From positions 1-36,323 of IMG/VR virus record IMGVR_UViG_3300034407_002507: a stretch of 36,323 nucleotides of DNA. One strand, written 5' to 3'. Position 1 is the first letter of the stretch, and each line of letters begins with the position of its first letter. Positions 18,811 through 26,712 of the stretch are shown here, piece by piece. The notes under the pieces were generated by a model, which saw nothing but the letters and a program-made list of their open reading frames with translations, was not told the DNA's origin and searched no databases. The translations under genes and the position numbers were made by a program. The stretch is from a virus.

Positions 18811-18978
18811 ATGTTTAAAAGTGAATTAAAAGAAATGATAAGGCTTGCTTATTTAGCCAGAGTTAACGATGTGAAAAATGATTGCGATCAATGGTGCGCG
18901 CAAGGTTCATCCGAGAGAGCTGAAGACCTAATAAAAGAATTTGAAGATAATGGAGAATTAACTACTACGCTTGGTTAG
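18811..18978 (+). CDS. Small helical protein, 55 aa
   Basis: Start at 18811 (MFKSELKEMIRLAYLARVND), where TAGGAG is well placed; the frame is open upstream only through the attC-like site. Amphipathic helices and an acidic end. Single-ORF module. Confidence 0.55.
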   Translation: MFKSELKEMIRLAYLARVNDVKNDCDQWCAQGSSERAEDLIKEFEDNGELTTTLG

Positions 18979-18980
18979 TA

Positions 18981-19036
18981 ACATAACGTTAATAATAAGC
19001 AGCCGCTCGCGGTCTGATTTAATTTTAGTGTTATGT
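18981..19036 (+). repeat. attC-like site 8
   Basis: ACATAAC, GTTAATAATAAG, CAG-CCGC-TC-GCGG-(T)-CTG, ATTTAATTTTAGT, GTTATGT. The tip CCGC..GCGG-T resembles that of the type A1 site, while the flanks are of type B. Confidence 0.7.
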
Positions 19037-19057
19037 GACGTACTGGTGGAGAAAAAC

Positions 19058-19240
19058 ATGACAGTCAAATATGAAATGAGATTTAAAACAAAGGGCGCAC
19101 CTTGGAAGGTTTTTGACAATTACAAATCAAAGGGCGATCCAGAGCTTAAGAAGCATTATGGTTTATATAGCAACCACAGAATAATTGAGGAGGTGGAAGT
19201 TATAGAGATTAAAACTACCAGGAAGAAAATAGACATATAA
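19058..19240 (+). CDS. Hypothetical basic protein, 60 aa
   Basis: Start at 19058 (MTVKYEMRFKTKGAPWKVFDN) after GGTGGAG; the upstream frame runs through the attC-like site. Likely a small beta-alpha fold, Lys-rich, ending in KTTRKKIDI. It is followed one base after its stop by the exact twin of the leftward type A1 site. Confidence 0.6.
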   Translation: MTVKYEMRFKTKGAPWKVFDNYKSKGDPELKKHYGLYSNHRIIEEVEVIEIKTTRKKIDI

Positions 19241-19287
19241 AACATAGTTCAGAGGCCGCGTGCGGTCCTCTGTAACGAGAGTTATGA
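19241..19287 (+). repeat. attC-like site 9 (exact inverted twin of 5217-5263)
   Basis: Same 56-bp block as 5211-5266 in opposite orientation (here 19238-19293): ACATA, GTT-CAGAGG-CCGC-GT-GCGG-(T)-CCTCTG-(T)-AAC, GAGA, GTTATGA. Identity over this length is far beyond that of the other sites, so it is recent duplication or exchange. Confidence 0.75.
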
Positions 19288-19310
19288 TTTTTTTAATATA
19301 ACTGTATAAT
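19282..19310 (+). promoter_or_regulatory. Candidate promoter before 19348
   Basis: Perfect TATAAT (19305-19310) with TTATGA 17 bp upstream, inside the attC closing core. The stretch ACTGTATAATTAACATACAAC resembles the start region of the SOS-box promoter at 15283-15300 but lacks a perfect second half-site. Confidence 0.45.
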
Positions 19311-19347
19311 TAACATACAACAATCAATAGGAGAGACGAGGTGACAT

Positions 19348-19539
19348 ATGATTACTTCAAACATGATGATGGTTTTGGCTAGCCGTAATTCATTAAAGCA
19401 GTACTTGCAAGAAACTGAGCGTCACGGAGTTAAGCAAGACGTGGCAATTCTAAACTACGTACTAGGTCAGAATCATGAAAGCAAAATGGCTAGTGGAGTT
19501 TTTCCCCATAGCAATAGCAGAGTTAATCAGAATAATTGA
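19348..19539 (+). CDS. Hypothetical protein, 63 aa (end of rightward operon)
   Basis: AGGAGAG precedes the ATG, with its own candidate promoter. N-terminal half helical (MMMVLASRNSLKQYLQETER), C-terminus polar. It is the last rightward gene before a terminator. Its position where late regulators often sit is suggestive only; no Q-like motif is seen. Confidence 0.5.
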   Translation: MITSNMMMVLASRNSLKQYLQETERHGVKQDVAILNYVLGQNHESKMASGVFPHSNSRVNQNN

Positions 19540-19555
19540 TGATAATGAAGGGCTG

Positions 19556-19583
19556 GCGCAAGTAATGTTGCTGGCTTTTTTTT
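19556..19583 (+). terminator. Intrinsic terminator ending the rightward operon
   Basis: GCGCAA-GTAATG-TTGC-(TG)-GC followed by TTTTTTTT. The stem has a two-base bulge but the T-tract is long. It faces the 3' end of the leftward late genes. Confidence 0.55.
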
Positions 19584-19585
19584 GC

Positions 19586-19906
19586 TTATTTTTCGTCTAT
19601 GTGTTTTCTGACAATCTTTATAATAGCCTGCTTGTCTTTTTCGTCGGCGTTTTCCAGTAGCTTGCTTAATAGTTTCCTTTCATCCTCTGAAGTATTCTCC
19701 TTTTTCTTAGCTCTGTGCGACAAGTAATAAAACACGCACGTAGCGATCAACGTTAATATCGCAACGATAGCACCGATACCAGGTGAATAAGCGTTAAGCC
19801 AATCCATAATACCGAATGGCGCGCTAGTCTTTACCGCGTTTATTGAGGCGGTTAATGTTACTGCGCTTGAAGTGTAGCCAGCGATTGCGAATTGATGAGC
19901 GCTCAT
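19586..19906 (-). CDS. Holin-like membrane protein, 106 aa
   Basis: Hydrophobic segments at about 9-27 (weak) and 42-63 (PGIGAIVAILTLIATCVFYYLS) are followed by a long charged cytoplasmic tail (KKKENTSEDERKLLSK). The topology and late position after the tail genes fit a phage holin or pinholin-type protein. No endolysin gene is found beside it, which weakens the assignment. It shares 83 bases with a nested frame at 19824-20027. Confidence 0.5.
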   Translation of the reverse strand: MSAHQFAIAGYTSSAVTLTASINAVKTSAPFGIMDWLNAYSPGIGAIVAILTLIATCVFYYLSHRAKKKENTSEDERKLLSKLLENADEKDKQAIIKIVRKHIDEK

Positions 19907-20027
19907 TGTATAACCTAAACCCTATCGCTACGGCTATGCAACCGAAAAGTGAAAACGTCTTGTAGAAAATTGCGAAAGTTTGGAGGTGAGTCCATGCAAT
20001 TTGCCAGAGCTGATCGAGTAGCATCAT
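19824..20027 (-). CDS. Nested overlapping gene for a basic membrane protein, 67 aa
   Basis: This frame lies inside the end of 19915-20415 and runs 83 bases into the holin-like gene. It has its own strong site (AGGAG six bases before the ATG), one transmembrane helix (FSLFGCIAVAIGFRLY) and a very basic tail (RWLHFKRSNINRLNKRGK). Overlapping genes of this kind are common in phage lysis cassettes. It fits no Rz1 lipobox. Confidence 0.5.
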   Translation of the reverse strand: MMLLDQLWQIAWTHLQTFAIFYKTFSLFGCIAVAIGFRLYNERSSIRNRWLHFKRSNINRLNKRGKD

Positions 20028-20415
20028 GACTGACTCCTATCTGCATTAATATCAATGCAATAACTGATGGCCCATACCAGTTGTAAAAGAAACCAGCATA
20101 ATTATATTCAATCTCTATGATCAACCCTGAGTACATGGAGATTATTCCTAAGTAAATTAGAGCGTGTCTAACCCACATAGCGCGACCGAATAAAACTATA
20201 GCAACACAAGCTAATGTGCAGTGGACGCCTAAAGCTTTAACTCCTGTCAACCCGCTACCCGTGGTTAGCATGTCACGATAAACGCCGTCTAAAGATATAG
20301 ACAAGCAGTGACTGATGAGAATAAATAAAGCAACGGCTCTATATTCTTTACTAGCAAATAAAGCTATAAAAAGCATATATAAAGAGACTAGAGCCACCAC
20401 TGTAAATTCAATCAT
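19915..20415 (-). CDS. Polytopic membrane protein, 166 aa
   Basis: At least four hydrophobic helices (about 3-20, 27-42, 63-80, 85-105, 115-127) end in a hydrophilic tail. The start overlaps the stop of the 21-codon gene (TAATG). It could be a late membrane protein used in lysis or host takeover. The last 37 codons also encode the start of the nested gene in another frame. Confidence 0.6.
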   Translation of the reverse strand: MIEFTVVALVSLYMLFIALFASKEYRAVALFILISHCLSISLDGVYRDMLTTGSGLTGVKALGVHCTLACVAIVLFGRAMWVRHALIYLGIISMYSGLIIEIEYNYAGFFYNWYGPSVIALILMQIGVSHDATRSALANCMDSPPNFRNFLQDVFTFRLHSRSDRV

Positions 20416-20480
20416 TATTTACTCTTTCTTCCGCGACCTTTAGTGCCTGGCTTCTTAGGTCTTCCGCTGTTTGCTGCCAT
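20415..20480 (-). CDS. 21-residue AT-hook-like basic peptide
   Basis: AAGGAG is well placed before the ATG. It encodes MAANSGRPKKPGTKGRGRKSK, in which SGRPKKPG resembles an AT-hook core (GRP flanked by basics), followed by a second GRGRK. It is coupled to the next gene by a TAATG overlap. Very short, but the strong ribosome site, exact spacing and composition support translation. It could bind AT-rich DNA; Arg/Lys richness alone would also suit other roles. Confidence 0.5.
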   Translation of the reverse strand: MAANSGRPKKPGTKGRGRKSK

Positions 20481-20527
20481 GTTATTCTCCTTAGTTGATT
20501 AAATTATATTTTAACAGTGTTATTGAT

Positions 20528-20695
20528 TTATTCAAAATATTCAAGCTTATCAGCGTCCGAAAAATGGTGAAGGTCGCTTTGATTATTTAAGATATATACG
20601 CCCGTCTCGTCTTCGTCGTTAATTGAATATTCAGTTCCTGCCGTCAGCGCTTCAATATCTGTCGGTTTGAGTATTAAAGTTTTTTTACAAATCAT
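20528..20695 (-). CDS. Hypothetical acidic protein, 55 aa
   Basis: ATG at 20695, right after the tailspike stop. Short N-terminal strand (MICKKTLILKP) and a highly acidic body (INDEDETGVYILNNQSDLHHF). No ribosome site stronger than GGGG is visible. Unknown function; possibly a tail assembly accessory. Confidence 0.5.
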   Translation of the reverse strand: MICKKTLILKPTDIEALTAGTEYSINDEDETGVYILNNQSDLHHFSDADKLEYFE

Positions 20696-20696
20696 G

Positions 20697-23069
20697 TTAA
20701 CCCCCTATCACGGCGTAGTTGCTGAACTGTGTGAAATTATTCCTTACATCGCCTTCAATAAGAAGCTCTGTCCTTAACGGGCCAGATACAGTGGTTGAAA
20801 ATATCCCTTTAATTCTACTTATTCCAACGTTAGATGCTATATAAGATCCTATTCTAACTGGCCTTCCGTCAGTGCAAACAAAGTTCATTCTAGTGTCGGC
20901 TCCACTCAAAATGCCTGCGTCTGAGTTCTCTAGAGTTACAGTCTCAAGGGGTCTGTCTAGTAAGTTGGTGGTGTACACCGTATCGCCAAGCCTTCGAGGG
21001 AAAAGAGTCAATTCATCTAACCCAACACCGCTAATAGCGTAACCTGTATTGAGAGGTCTGAACCCAGCCGAAGAAATCTTTGCGCCTTCTAAGTCGTGAT
21101 AAATATACGTGAATATATTTTGGCTGTCTTGGTTAGCATATTGAATGTAAGCGTCCAAAGCTGCCGTGCTAATGTCTTTTAGTATAACGCCATCCGACAC
21201 CACCAGTCCTTCGCGACTATTTGCGGCAGGGCTTCCCCATCCGACAGAGCGAATTAAATAGCCGGTTGTTACATATTTACCGCCAACGAGTCTAACGCCA
21301 CCATAAGAGGCTCTAGTCTCATTATTTATAAGGGAGAATATTGAAGGCTCACCGCCGTTTACAGGAATTTCTATCGGCGCTGCGTCCATATCGAGCGTTA
21401 CCTTTAAACTGGAGCTAACCCTACCATTCGCTATTAAAGTGGTGTTAACGAGTTCAGTAACTCCCGTCCAGAATCTAGCTAGTTCAATTCTAATCTTACC
21501 GCTCATAAATACTTCAGCATCACCAAACGAGGCAGGCGGGGCAACTATTCCACTCAGCTCGGTTTCTGCATCTACATCATGCCAGTTGCAAACGCATACC
21601 CCCGTCGACGGGCCAGCGTTTATCATCATTACTTCTTGGCATCGACGAATAACACCGCCTTGCCAGTTAAAAGTGCTCGGGCCGCCGACTGAAACGGCAC
21701 AACCTAGCCATTTATCCGCACCGTTTGCGTACATGTCACTAAAAAAACCACCCTCGCCAACGATATCGCATGAGTCCTCTATTAAAATCCCTGCTTTGCA
21801 TGAGTAAATAGACGAACCTACCGCGACGTTATCCTCTCGCCTGAAAAGATCTTCCGCCCTAAAGTCAGGGTTTATTATTTGATGTGTAAATCTTCCGCCT
21901 TTTACGCCAAGCGCAGGGGCGTCCCCGCACCAGCCGTCAGCGTTATATCCTGCATAACCTAAGCTTGCGGCGTTTGCTCTAGTAACAGCGTTAACACCCG
22001 TTGTGGATGGGGCATATATAACGGCAGCGCTGCCAGCCAGTCGACCAGAAATATAACCTGTAGCGCCATCACAGCGAACCAATGCAATAGCATGGCCTCC
22101 GTTCTGCCCGACAAAATCCTGTCTGTCGTCCGTAGATAATGGAGCGGCGGCATCACTATCACCCCAACTCTCGCCCTTTGACTCGAAAAGAGATCCCTCT
22201 CCAAATATAATATCTTTACACTGCTTACAGTACAGAGTTGATGGATAATAACTCTTAACTGGCGCAACCCCCTGATCTGCTGCGTACAACCCGCCATTTT
22301 TAAAGGTTGGAAAATGAATGTCATCAAGATACATCATTTTATTAAGGTCTTGCGCTCTATCAGTTAAAGGGTCTGCTGTGGATGAAGGGATTCCAGGTGT
22401 ATTCGCAAACACTCTAAACATCTTTGCGTCGAAGTCGTATTCTATCCCATCGAATGCTATAAATGACATCAACCCCGCTGCATCGTCATTGTTAGCTGTC
22501 ACTGAATCATCCATAAAATCAGAAGCATGAACAGTGCTGATAGGTCTAGCATACAATCCGTTATCTAATGGTAGCGTGTTAAATTCTCTGGTTCTGTTAG
22601 ACACTGTTGAATTATAGCTAGCGTAAGAAACAACGCGCCATTTAGTTAGCGATGAAGATAGAATATTTCCCTCAGCAATTTCTACACTCTCGCCACCAAT
22701 AGCGATTCCTGCTTGCATGTCATATACAGAATCGAAAACTAAATCTGTAAACCCGTCAAAATTTGAATTAAGCGGCGTTTGATTGTCAGCGACTCTAACA
22801 GCGTTTGCTGTATCGTTATTGTCCGCATCTTCAGCAGTTGGAAATAAGTAGCTATCATAAGGCTGATCGATAAACGGGATGACTAGCGCGTTACCGTCCG
22901 AGGTAATAAATCCATCCTCATCGAGTTGGAATTTAGCCGCCAGCGTACTTCCAGTAGAATCGGTAGCCATTGCAATAGCCGTTGTTGATGATGGCTGGTA
23001 TGACTTTAACCACCATCCGCCGTAATCTCTGTAATTTGGCGCTATAAAAGCGACCGGTGCATAACTCAT
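20697..23069 (-). CDS. Tailspike/receptor-binding protein
   Basis: The 790-aa protein has an N-terminal virion-binding region (about 1-110: YRDYGGWWLKSYQPSS, then FQLDEDGFITSDGNALVIPFID and YDSYLFPTAEDAD) of a type found on podovirus tailspikes and fibres. A long Gly/Asn/Val-rich right-handed beta-helix-like region follows, and a C-terminal beta-rich part. It likely binds and may cleave host surface polysaccharide; active-site residues cannot be assigned by eye. It is longer than the P22 tailspike (666 aa). Placed after the ejection protein genes, as expected. Confidence 0.8.
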   Translation of the reverse strand: MSYAPVAFIAPNYRDYGGWWLKSYQPSSTTAIAMATDSTGSTLAAKFQLDEDGFITSDGNALVIPFIDQPYDSYLFPTAEDADNNDTANAVRVADNQTPLNSNFDGFTDLVFDSVYDMQAGIAIGGESVEIAEGNILSSSLTKWRVVSYASYNSTVSNRTREFNTLPLDNGLYARPISTVHASDFMDDSVTANNDDAAGLMSFIAFDGIEYDFDAKMFRVFANTPGIPSSTADPLTDRAQDLNKMMYLDDIHFPTFKNGGLYAADQGVAPVKSYYPSTLYCKQCKDIIFGEGSLFESKGESWGDSDAAAPLSTDDRQDFVGQNGGHAIALVRCDGATGYISGRLAGSAAVIYAPSTTGVNAVTRANAASLGYAGYNADGWCGDAPALGVKGGRFTHQIINPDFRAEDLFRREDNVAVGSSIYSCKAGILIEDSCDIVGEGGFFSDMYANGADKWLGCAVSVGGPSTFNWQGGVIRRCQEVMMINAGPSTGVCVCNWHDVDAETELSGIVAPPASFGDAEVFMSGKIRIELARFWTGVTELVNTTLIANGRVSSSLKVTLDMDAAPIEIPVNGGEPSIFSLINNETRASYGGVRLVGGKYVTTGYLIRSVGWGSPAANSREGLVVSDGVILKDISTAALDAYIQYANQDSQNIFTYIYHDLEGAKISSAGFRPLNTGYAISGVGLDELTLFPRRLGDTVYTTNLLDRPLETVTLENSDAGILSGADTRMNFVCTDGRPVRIGSYIASNVGISRIKGIFSTTVSGPLRTELLIEGDVRNNFTQFSNYAVIGG

Positions 23070-24895
23070 TGCTGTTGCTCCTGCTGTGTTGCGCCAACTA
23101 AAGCCGCGCCTGTTAATTGTGCTTTTCTTATCTCGGCTTCAAGCTCTTTTGTTATTGACTCTCTAGCCTTGGCTGTTTTAGCTGCTTTACGCTTAATTAT
23201 TAAGTTTCTTATTGGTTTTGACTCAATTATTCCCTGTAATGCTCCAGGTATTAGCGCTGGAGGAACCGCCACCGCTGCCGCTAGTGATAACTGTTGACCT
23301 GTAGGGGTTGCAACCGATGCCTGTTGCGCTCGCTTAGTTGATTTCAATTGGTCCCTAAGTGCAAATATTGCTTTTCTTTCTTCAGGGTTAAATAGTTTAC
23401 CTATCTGATTTCGGTTTTTATTTAACTGAGTTAAGAACTTATCAGGGTTAATATCGTCACCGTCAATAGAAGACTTATCAAATGCGCGCTGTAAAACTCT
23501 TTGCTGCGCAGCTTTCAATCCAGCCTTGTCTAAATTTTTAGCTAAAAACTCAACGTCAGAATTCTTTCCACTAAACAGTAGCTGATCAACAACTTCAGGG
23601 GTTGTATCTCCGTTTCTGATTATTGACTTAGCGCCTGTCTTGTTTGCGCTTGTGGCGAAATCAGATACAACTTTATTTGCTTTCTTCCAATTCTTTGTTA
23701 GCTCTGGATCTGCTTTTTCAGCAAACGCCGTCATGTCATCACTTAATTTTGCGTATGTTCTTTTTAGTATTGCCGCATCTGAATTACCTTGAACTGGCGC
23801 GCCCCTTTTGACTTTCTCTAGGTTTGCGCCAACTCCTGAGCGTATTTCCTTTATCATTTCAAATGTAAGGTCGTCTGGAGCGGTAGCAAGGCGCTGCATG
23901 TCATCGATTAGCGCAGCGTCACCTAGGGTGCCTTTTGAAGCTTCTCTAGCTATAACTTTTTCAGCAAGCTCTTTTGTCTTTGTTAGCGGCACTGAACCTA
24001 GCTGATCTAACTTAGCTGTTGACTCATCGTATAATTTACCAATTGCCGCCTTTGATGACTGGATTGAATCCTTTAGCCCTTTGACTATTTTAGACTCAAA
24101 ACCAACGCCTTCAACTATGTCGAATTTCTCTGCTAGATTCTCAACAGCTTTAACTCGCTGCGCTTGCTGTCCTTTTCTTTGAAATCCTGCCACTAGCTCA
24201 CCTTGAGATTGGAACAGCTTGCCTAGTCTAGTTTCTGGCGGCACTAAATCAGACGTCAACTGCCTAATACCTGTCGCATCTTCAGCCGCGTCAACTGTAG
24301 ACTTAACCGTTCTTTTAGCTTGGCTAACAGCAGGCGCGTTTGCGGCGCTCGTGGCAACTCTTTTACCTGCGCCAGCCCCTGCAAGCTCTGCTGCTAAGTC
24401 TGGGATCATATTAACAAACGTTGCAAAAGCAGGGCTTCCAGTTAAATCCAAACCTTGATCACCCGCCTTGTCTTTAAACTGCTGAACCGCTTCCATGATT
24501 GGCGCGATAGGCTCTAACGTTTTTCCTAGCTGCTGAATGCCTGCGCCCGATCCTTCAGTTATAGGATCGAATGAAAACTTATCTCTAACAGCGTCAATCA
24601 ATTGCTGAGGGTCGTTATCTGTAAACGGGTTTAGCTGATCAACCAAAGCGGTAGCGCCACCAATGGCAGTTCCTACGGTATCAAGACCGAATCTAGCCGC
24701 GTCCTCAACGCCTGTTGCAGCGCGAGAAAGTAGTGATCTTTCATCTTGAGGCTGCTCCACTGGCGCTTCGGCAGGCTGTACTGATTGCAAGTCTTGAGAT
24801 TGCACAAACTCCAATATCTGCTGCTGCGTAGCGCCTTCAGGAACCTCTAGAGTAACAATTCTACCCTCTGGTGTTTGAATCTTTGCAGTTGGCAT
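23066..24895 (-). CDS. DNA ejection/internal virion protein, gp16-like position
   Basis: 609 aa, the same length as P22 gp16. Begins PTAKIQTPEGRIVTLEVPEG, a short N-terminal domain seen on phage internal proteins, then Ala/Gly-rich helices with hydrophobic stretches (ELAGAGAG; AALVG) and long coiled segments. Ejected with DNA to cross the envelope. The gene order (gp7-, gp20-, gp16-like, then tailspike) supports it. No lytic transglycosylase motif seen. Confidence 0.65.
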   Translation of the reverse strand: MPTAKIQTPEGRIVTLEVPEGATQQQILEFVQSQDLQSVQPAEAPVEQPQDERSLLSRAATGVEDAARFGLDTVGTAIGGATALVDQLNPFTDNDPQQLIDAVRDKFSFDPITEGSGAGIQQLGKTLEPIAPIMEAVQQFKDKAGDQGLDLTGSPAFATFVNMIPDLAAELAGAGAGKRVATSAANAPAVSQAKRTVKSTVDAAEDATGIRQLTSDLVPPETRLGKLFQSQGELVAGFQRKGQQAQRVKAVENLAEKFDIVEGVGFESKIVKGLKDSIQSSKAAIGKLYDESTAKLDQLGSVPLTKTKELAEKVIAREASKGTLGDAALIDDMQRLATAPDDLTFEMIKEIRSGVGANLEKVKRGAPVQGNSDAAILKRTYAKLSDDMTAFAEKADPELTKNWKKANKVVSDFATSANKTGAKSIIRNGDTTPEVVDQLLFSGKNSDVEFLAKNLDKAGLKAAQQRVLQRAFDKSSIDGDDINPDKFLTQLNKNRNQIGKLFNPEERKAIFALRDQLKSTKRAQQASVATPTGQQLSLAAAVAVPPALIPGALQGIIESKPIRNLIIKRKAAKTAKARESITKELEAEIRKAQLTGAALVGATQQEQQQ

Positions 24896-24897
24896 GA

Positions 24898-26166
24898 TTA
24901 CTCCACGCTAATTATTTTAAAACCGCTAGTCGGTTGAGGCTGTAACGCCTCCGCCTCTATCCTGTCTTTCGTTTCGCGCTTCAACTGGTTTCTATCGCTA
25001 GCATCTTCGAATACGCGTTTAATCTTTCTCAGCTCTCTACGCGCTCTTTCATCACTGATTAATGGGTTATCTAAAACCGTAGCCGATTGAGCTAGAATCT
25101 TTTGCTCTGAATCAGTAATCGTTCCCTGACCTTTTAGCTTTTGTCTGGACTCAAGCGTTATCAAGCCTTTAATCTGATTAACATCCGCAATAGCGTCTAT
25201 CGATTCTTGACTTCTAAGCAACTCAGGGGTTGAAGTTACAACCTTACCAAACGCTTTTGAGAATCGGTCACCATCTAGCAGCGTATCTATTGACTCTATA
25301 GCCGCATCCGCTTCTTTTCTACGTGCGTTTTTAGCGTTAATAACATCATTTCGCTTTTGCTCGTTAGTAAACTTGGTTTCATCGATGTTAATAGCGCCTT
25401 TCTCAATCGCCTGAGCGCCTGATGCTGATGTATCTTTTGCTTCTTGCTTGGCTTCCTCGATCGCTCCTGCTATTTCAGCTTGACTGCCTGCCACCGACGA
25501 GGTTAAACCTAGAGTTAGCGCCATTCTTTCCGCTGCTGACATTCCAGCTCTAGGGTCTAGACCAAGCTTGATTCTAGCCGCTTTGGTTTCGTCGCTGTTA
25601 GGGTCGCCCTGTGCGATTTTAGTTAGGTTTTCAAACTCACGTTGGCCCACTGATGAACCGCGAGATAGCAAGCCTCTTGTAGCCGCTGCGTTATCAGCAA
25701 TATCAATGGCATTCATTACACCCTGAACATCACCGTTACGTAGCATTTGAATAGCTTCCGCTGTTTGGTCAGTGTTAATGCCCTTGCTTGATAAGTCCAT
25801 CAGGCGAGCAGTTAACAATGTTTGTGCTTCGCTAGTGTCACCTGACTGTAACGCGCTTTCTAATGCTGGGCGCAATACGGGAGAGAATTCAGCAACACTT
25901 CGAATGATTCGATTTTCGCCTTCTTCATCTAAGACGTTTTGACCTTGCTGAACTTGCTGCTCTAGCATGGCTTGCTGAGCTGGAACTTGGCCGGCTCTAC
26001 CTTCTAGTAATTGCTGTTCAAATGGCGCTCTAGCCGCTGCTTGGTCTGCTTGCTGCTGCCTAATATCTCTTGTCTGCGCATTCATTAAAGCGTTTTCAAA
26101 GATATTGATAGCTTGTGATGTGTTAGGGGCTTGAATGCCCATGCTAATGCGAGGATCGATAGCCAT
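24898..26166 (-). CDS. DNA ejection protein, gp20-like
   Basis: 422 aa, almost entirely alpha-helical and rich in Gln, Ala and Glu (RDIRQQQADQAAARAPFEQQ), as in P22 gp20 (471 aa). The middle is a chain of amphipathic helices. It is translated after the gp7-like gene and before the gp16-like gene. The role follows from order and composition, not from a diagnostic motif. Confidence 0.65.
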   Translation of the reverse strand: MAIDPRISMGIQAPNTSQAINIFENALMNAQTRDIRQQQADQAAARAPFEQQLLEGRAGQVPAQQAMLEQQVQQGQNVLDEEGENRIIRSVAEFSPVLRPALESALQSGDTSEAQTLLTARLMDLSSKGINTDQTAEAIQMLRNGDVQGVMNAIDIADNAAATRGLLSRGSSVGQREFENLTKIAQGDPNSDETKAARIKLGLDPRAGMSAAERMALTLGLTSSVAGSQAEIAGAIEEAKQEAKDTSASGAQAIEKGAINIDETKFTNEQKRNDVINAKNARRKEADAAIESIDTLLDGDRFSKAFGKVVTSTPELLRSQESIDAIADVNQIKGLITLESRQKLKGQGTITDSEQKILAQSATVLDNPLISDERARRELRKIKRVFEDASDRNQLKRETKDRIEAEALQPQPTSGFKIISVE

Positions 26167-26168
26167 TA

Positions 26169-26708
26169 TTAACCCCCAAAGAAGCCAGCAAGCTGACCAC
26201 CTAGATTAAGTAAATTCTCTTGCCCTTGCGCTCTTGCGTTTTCACCACCAACAATGCCGCCGGCCAATGCCGCTGCCGCGCCTGTCTGCAAGTTACCTTG
26301 ATTAGATAGAATGTTATTTTGGAAGTTAAGAAGATCGCCTATTGATTGCTTCTGACCTTGGATTAAAGGCGCTGCTGCTAATAGCGTATTTCTCTGCCCT
26401 TGATCTTGCAGTTGGGTTAACGTGTCACCCGCTGTTAACCTTCCTCTAGCTGCTGCTGAGTTAGTGATACCCGTCAGGGCGTCATTACCTTGGTCTAGCG
26501 CTAGTTGGAATAAAGGATTATTCTGAAGGAAATCAAATTGAGCGTTAGGGTCTGTTAAAAAACCAGCTTGCTCTAAACCTTGAGTGGTAGCATTTAAAAG
26601 CGGGTTAAACTGTCCAGCAGCCGCTAAACCTGCATCACTCTGAAGCTCTCCAGCTCGCTCTGCCGCCTCTTGACCGGTTTTGCCTGTTAATCTATCAACA
26701 AAGCCAAT
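26169..26708 (-). CDS. DNA ejection protein, gp7-like, apparently starting at AUU
   Basis: 179 codons with no ATG, GTG or TTG in frame until near the 3' end; the frame is closed upstream by a TAG at 26733-26735. The N-terminus reads IGFVDRLTGKTGQEAAERAG from an ATT at 26706-26708, which resembles the MGFxDxLTGK start of such proteins. GGAGGG (26716-26721) lies seven bases before it. The body is Ala/Gln/Gly/Asn-rich with repeated LxQGQ-type segments, typical of gp7-like ejection proteins (P22 gp7: 229 aa). The HNH gene stop is four bases upstream. Confidence 0.65.
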   Translation of the reverse strand: MGFVDRLTGKTGQEAAERAGELQSDAGLAAAGQFNPLLNATTQGLEQAGFLTDPNAQFDFLQNNPLFQLALDQGNDALTGITNSAAARGRLTAGDTLTQLQDQGQRNTLLAAAPLIQGQKQSIGDLLNFQNNILSNQGNLQTGAAAALAGGIVGGENARAQGQENLLNLGGQLAGFFGG

Positions 26709-26712
26709 GTGA

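Noticed and set aside
15514-19293. Repeats as a CRISPR array or as simple transcription terminators
   Set aside because: Spacers are ORFs of variable length with their own ribosome sites, repeat sequence varies, and most sites lack a T-tract. The type A sites do end in ATTTTTT, so a partial terminator role for those alone is not excluded.
19475-19660. 61-aa hydrophobic plus-strand ORF resembling a holin
   Set aside because: It runs through the intrinsic terminator at 19556-19583 and into the 3' end of the opposing holin-like gene; its hydrophobicity is what the antisense of a charged tail gives. No ribosome site is seen.
21439-22327. 122-aa ORFs overlapping the tailspike gene on both strands
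   Set aside because: They are shadows of the long tailspike frame, with no start signals.
23066-26708. Lysozyme or transglycosylase domain within the ejection proteins as the missing endolysin
   Set aside because: No catalytic Glu context or lysozyme-like motif could be found by eye in these helical proteins.
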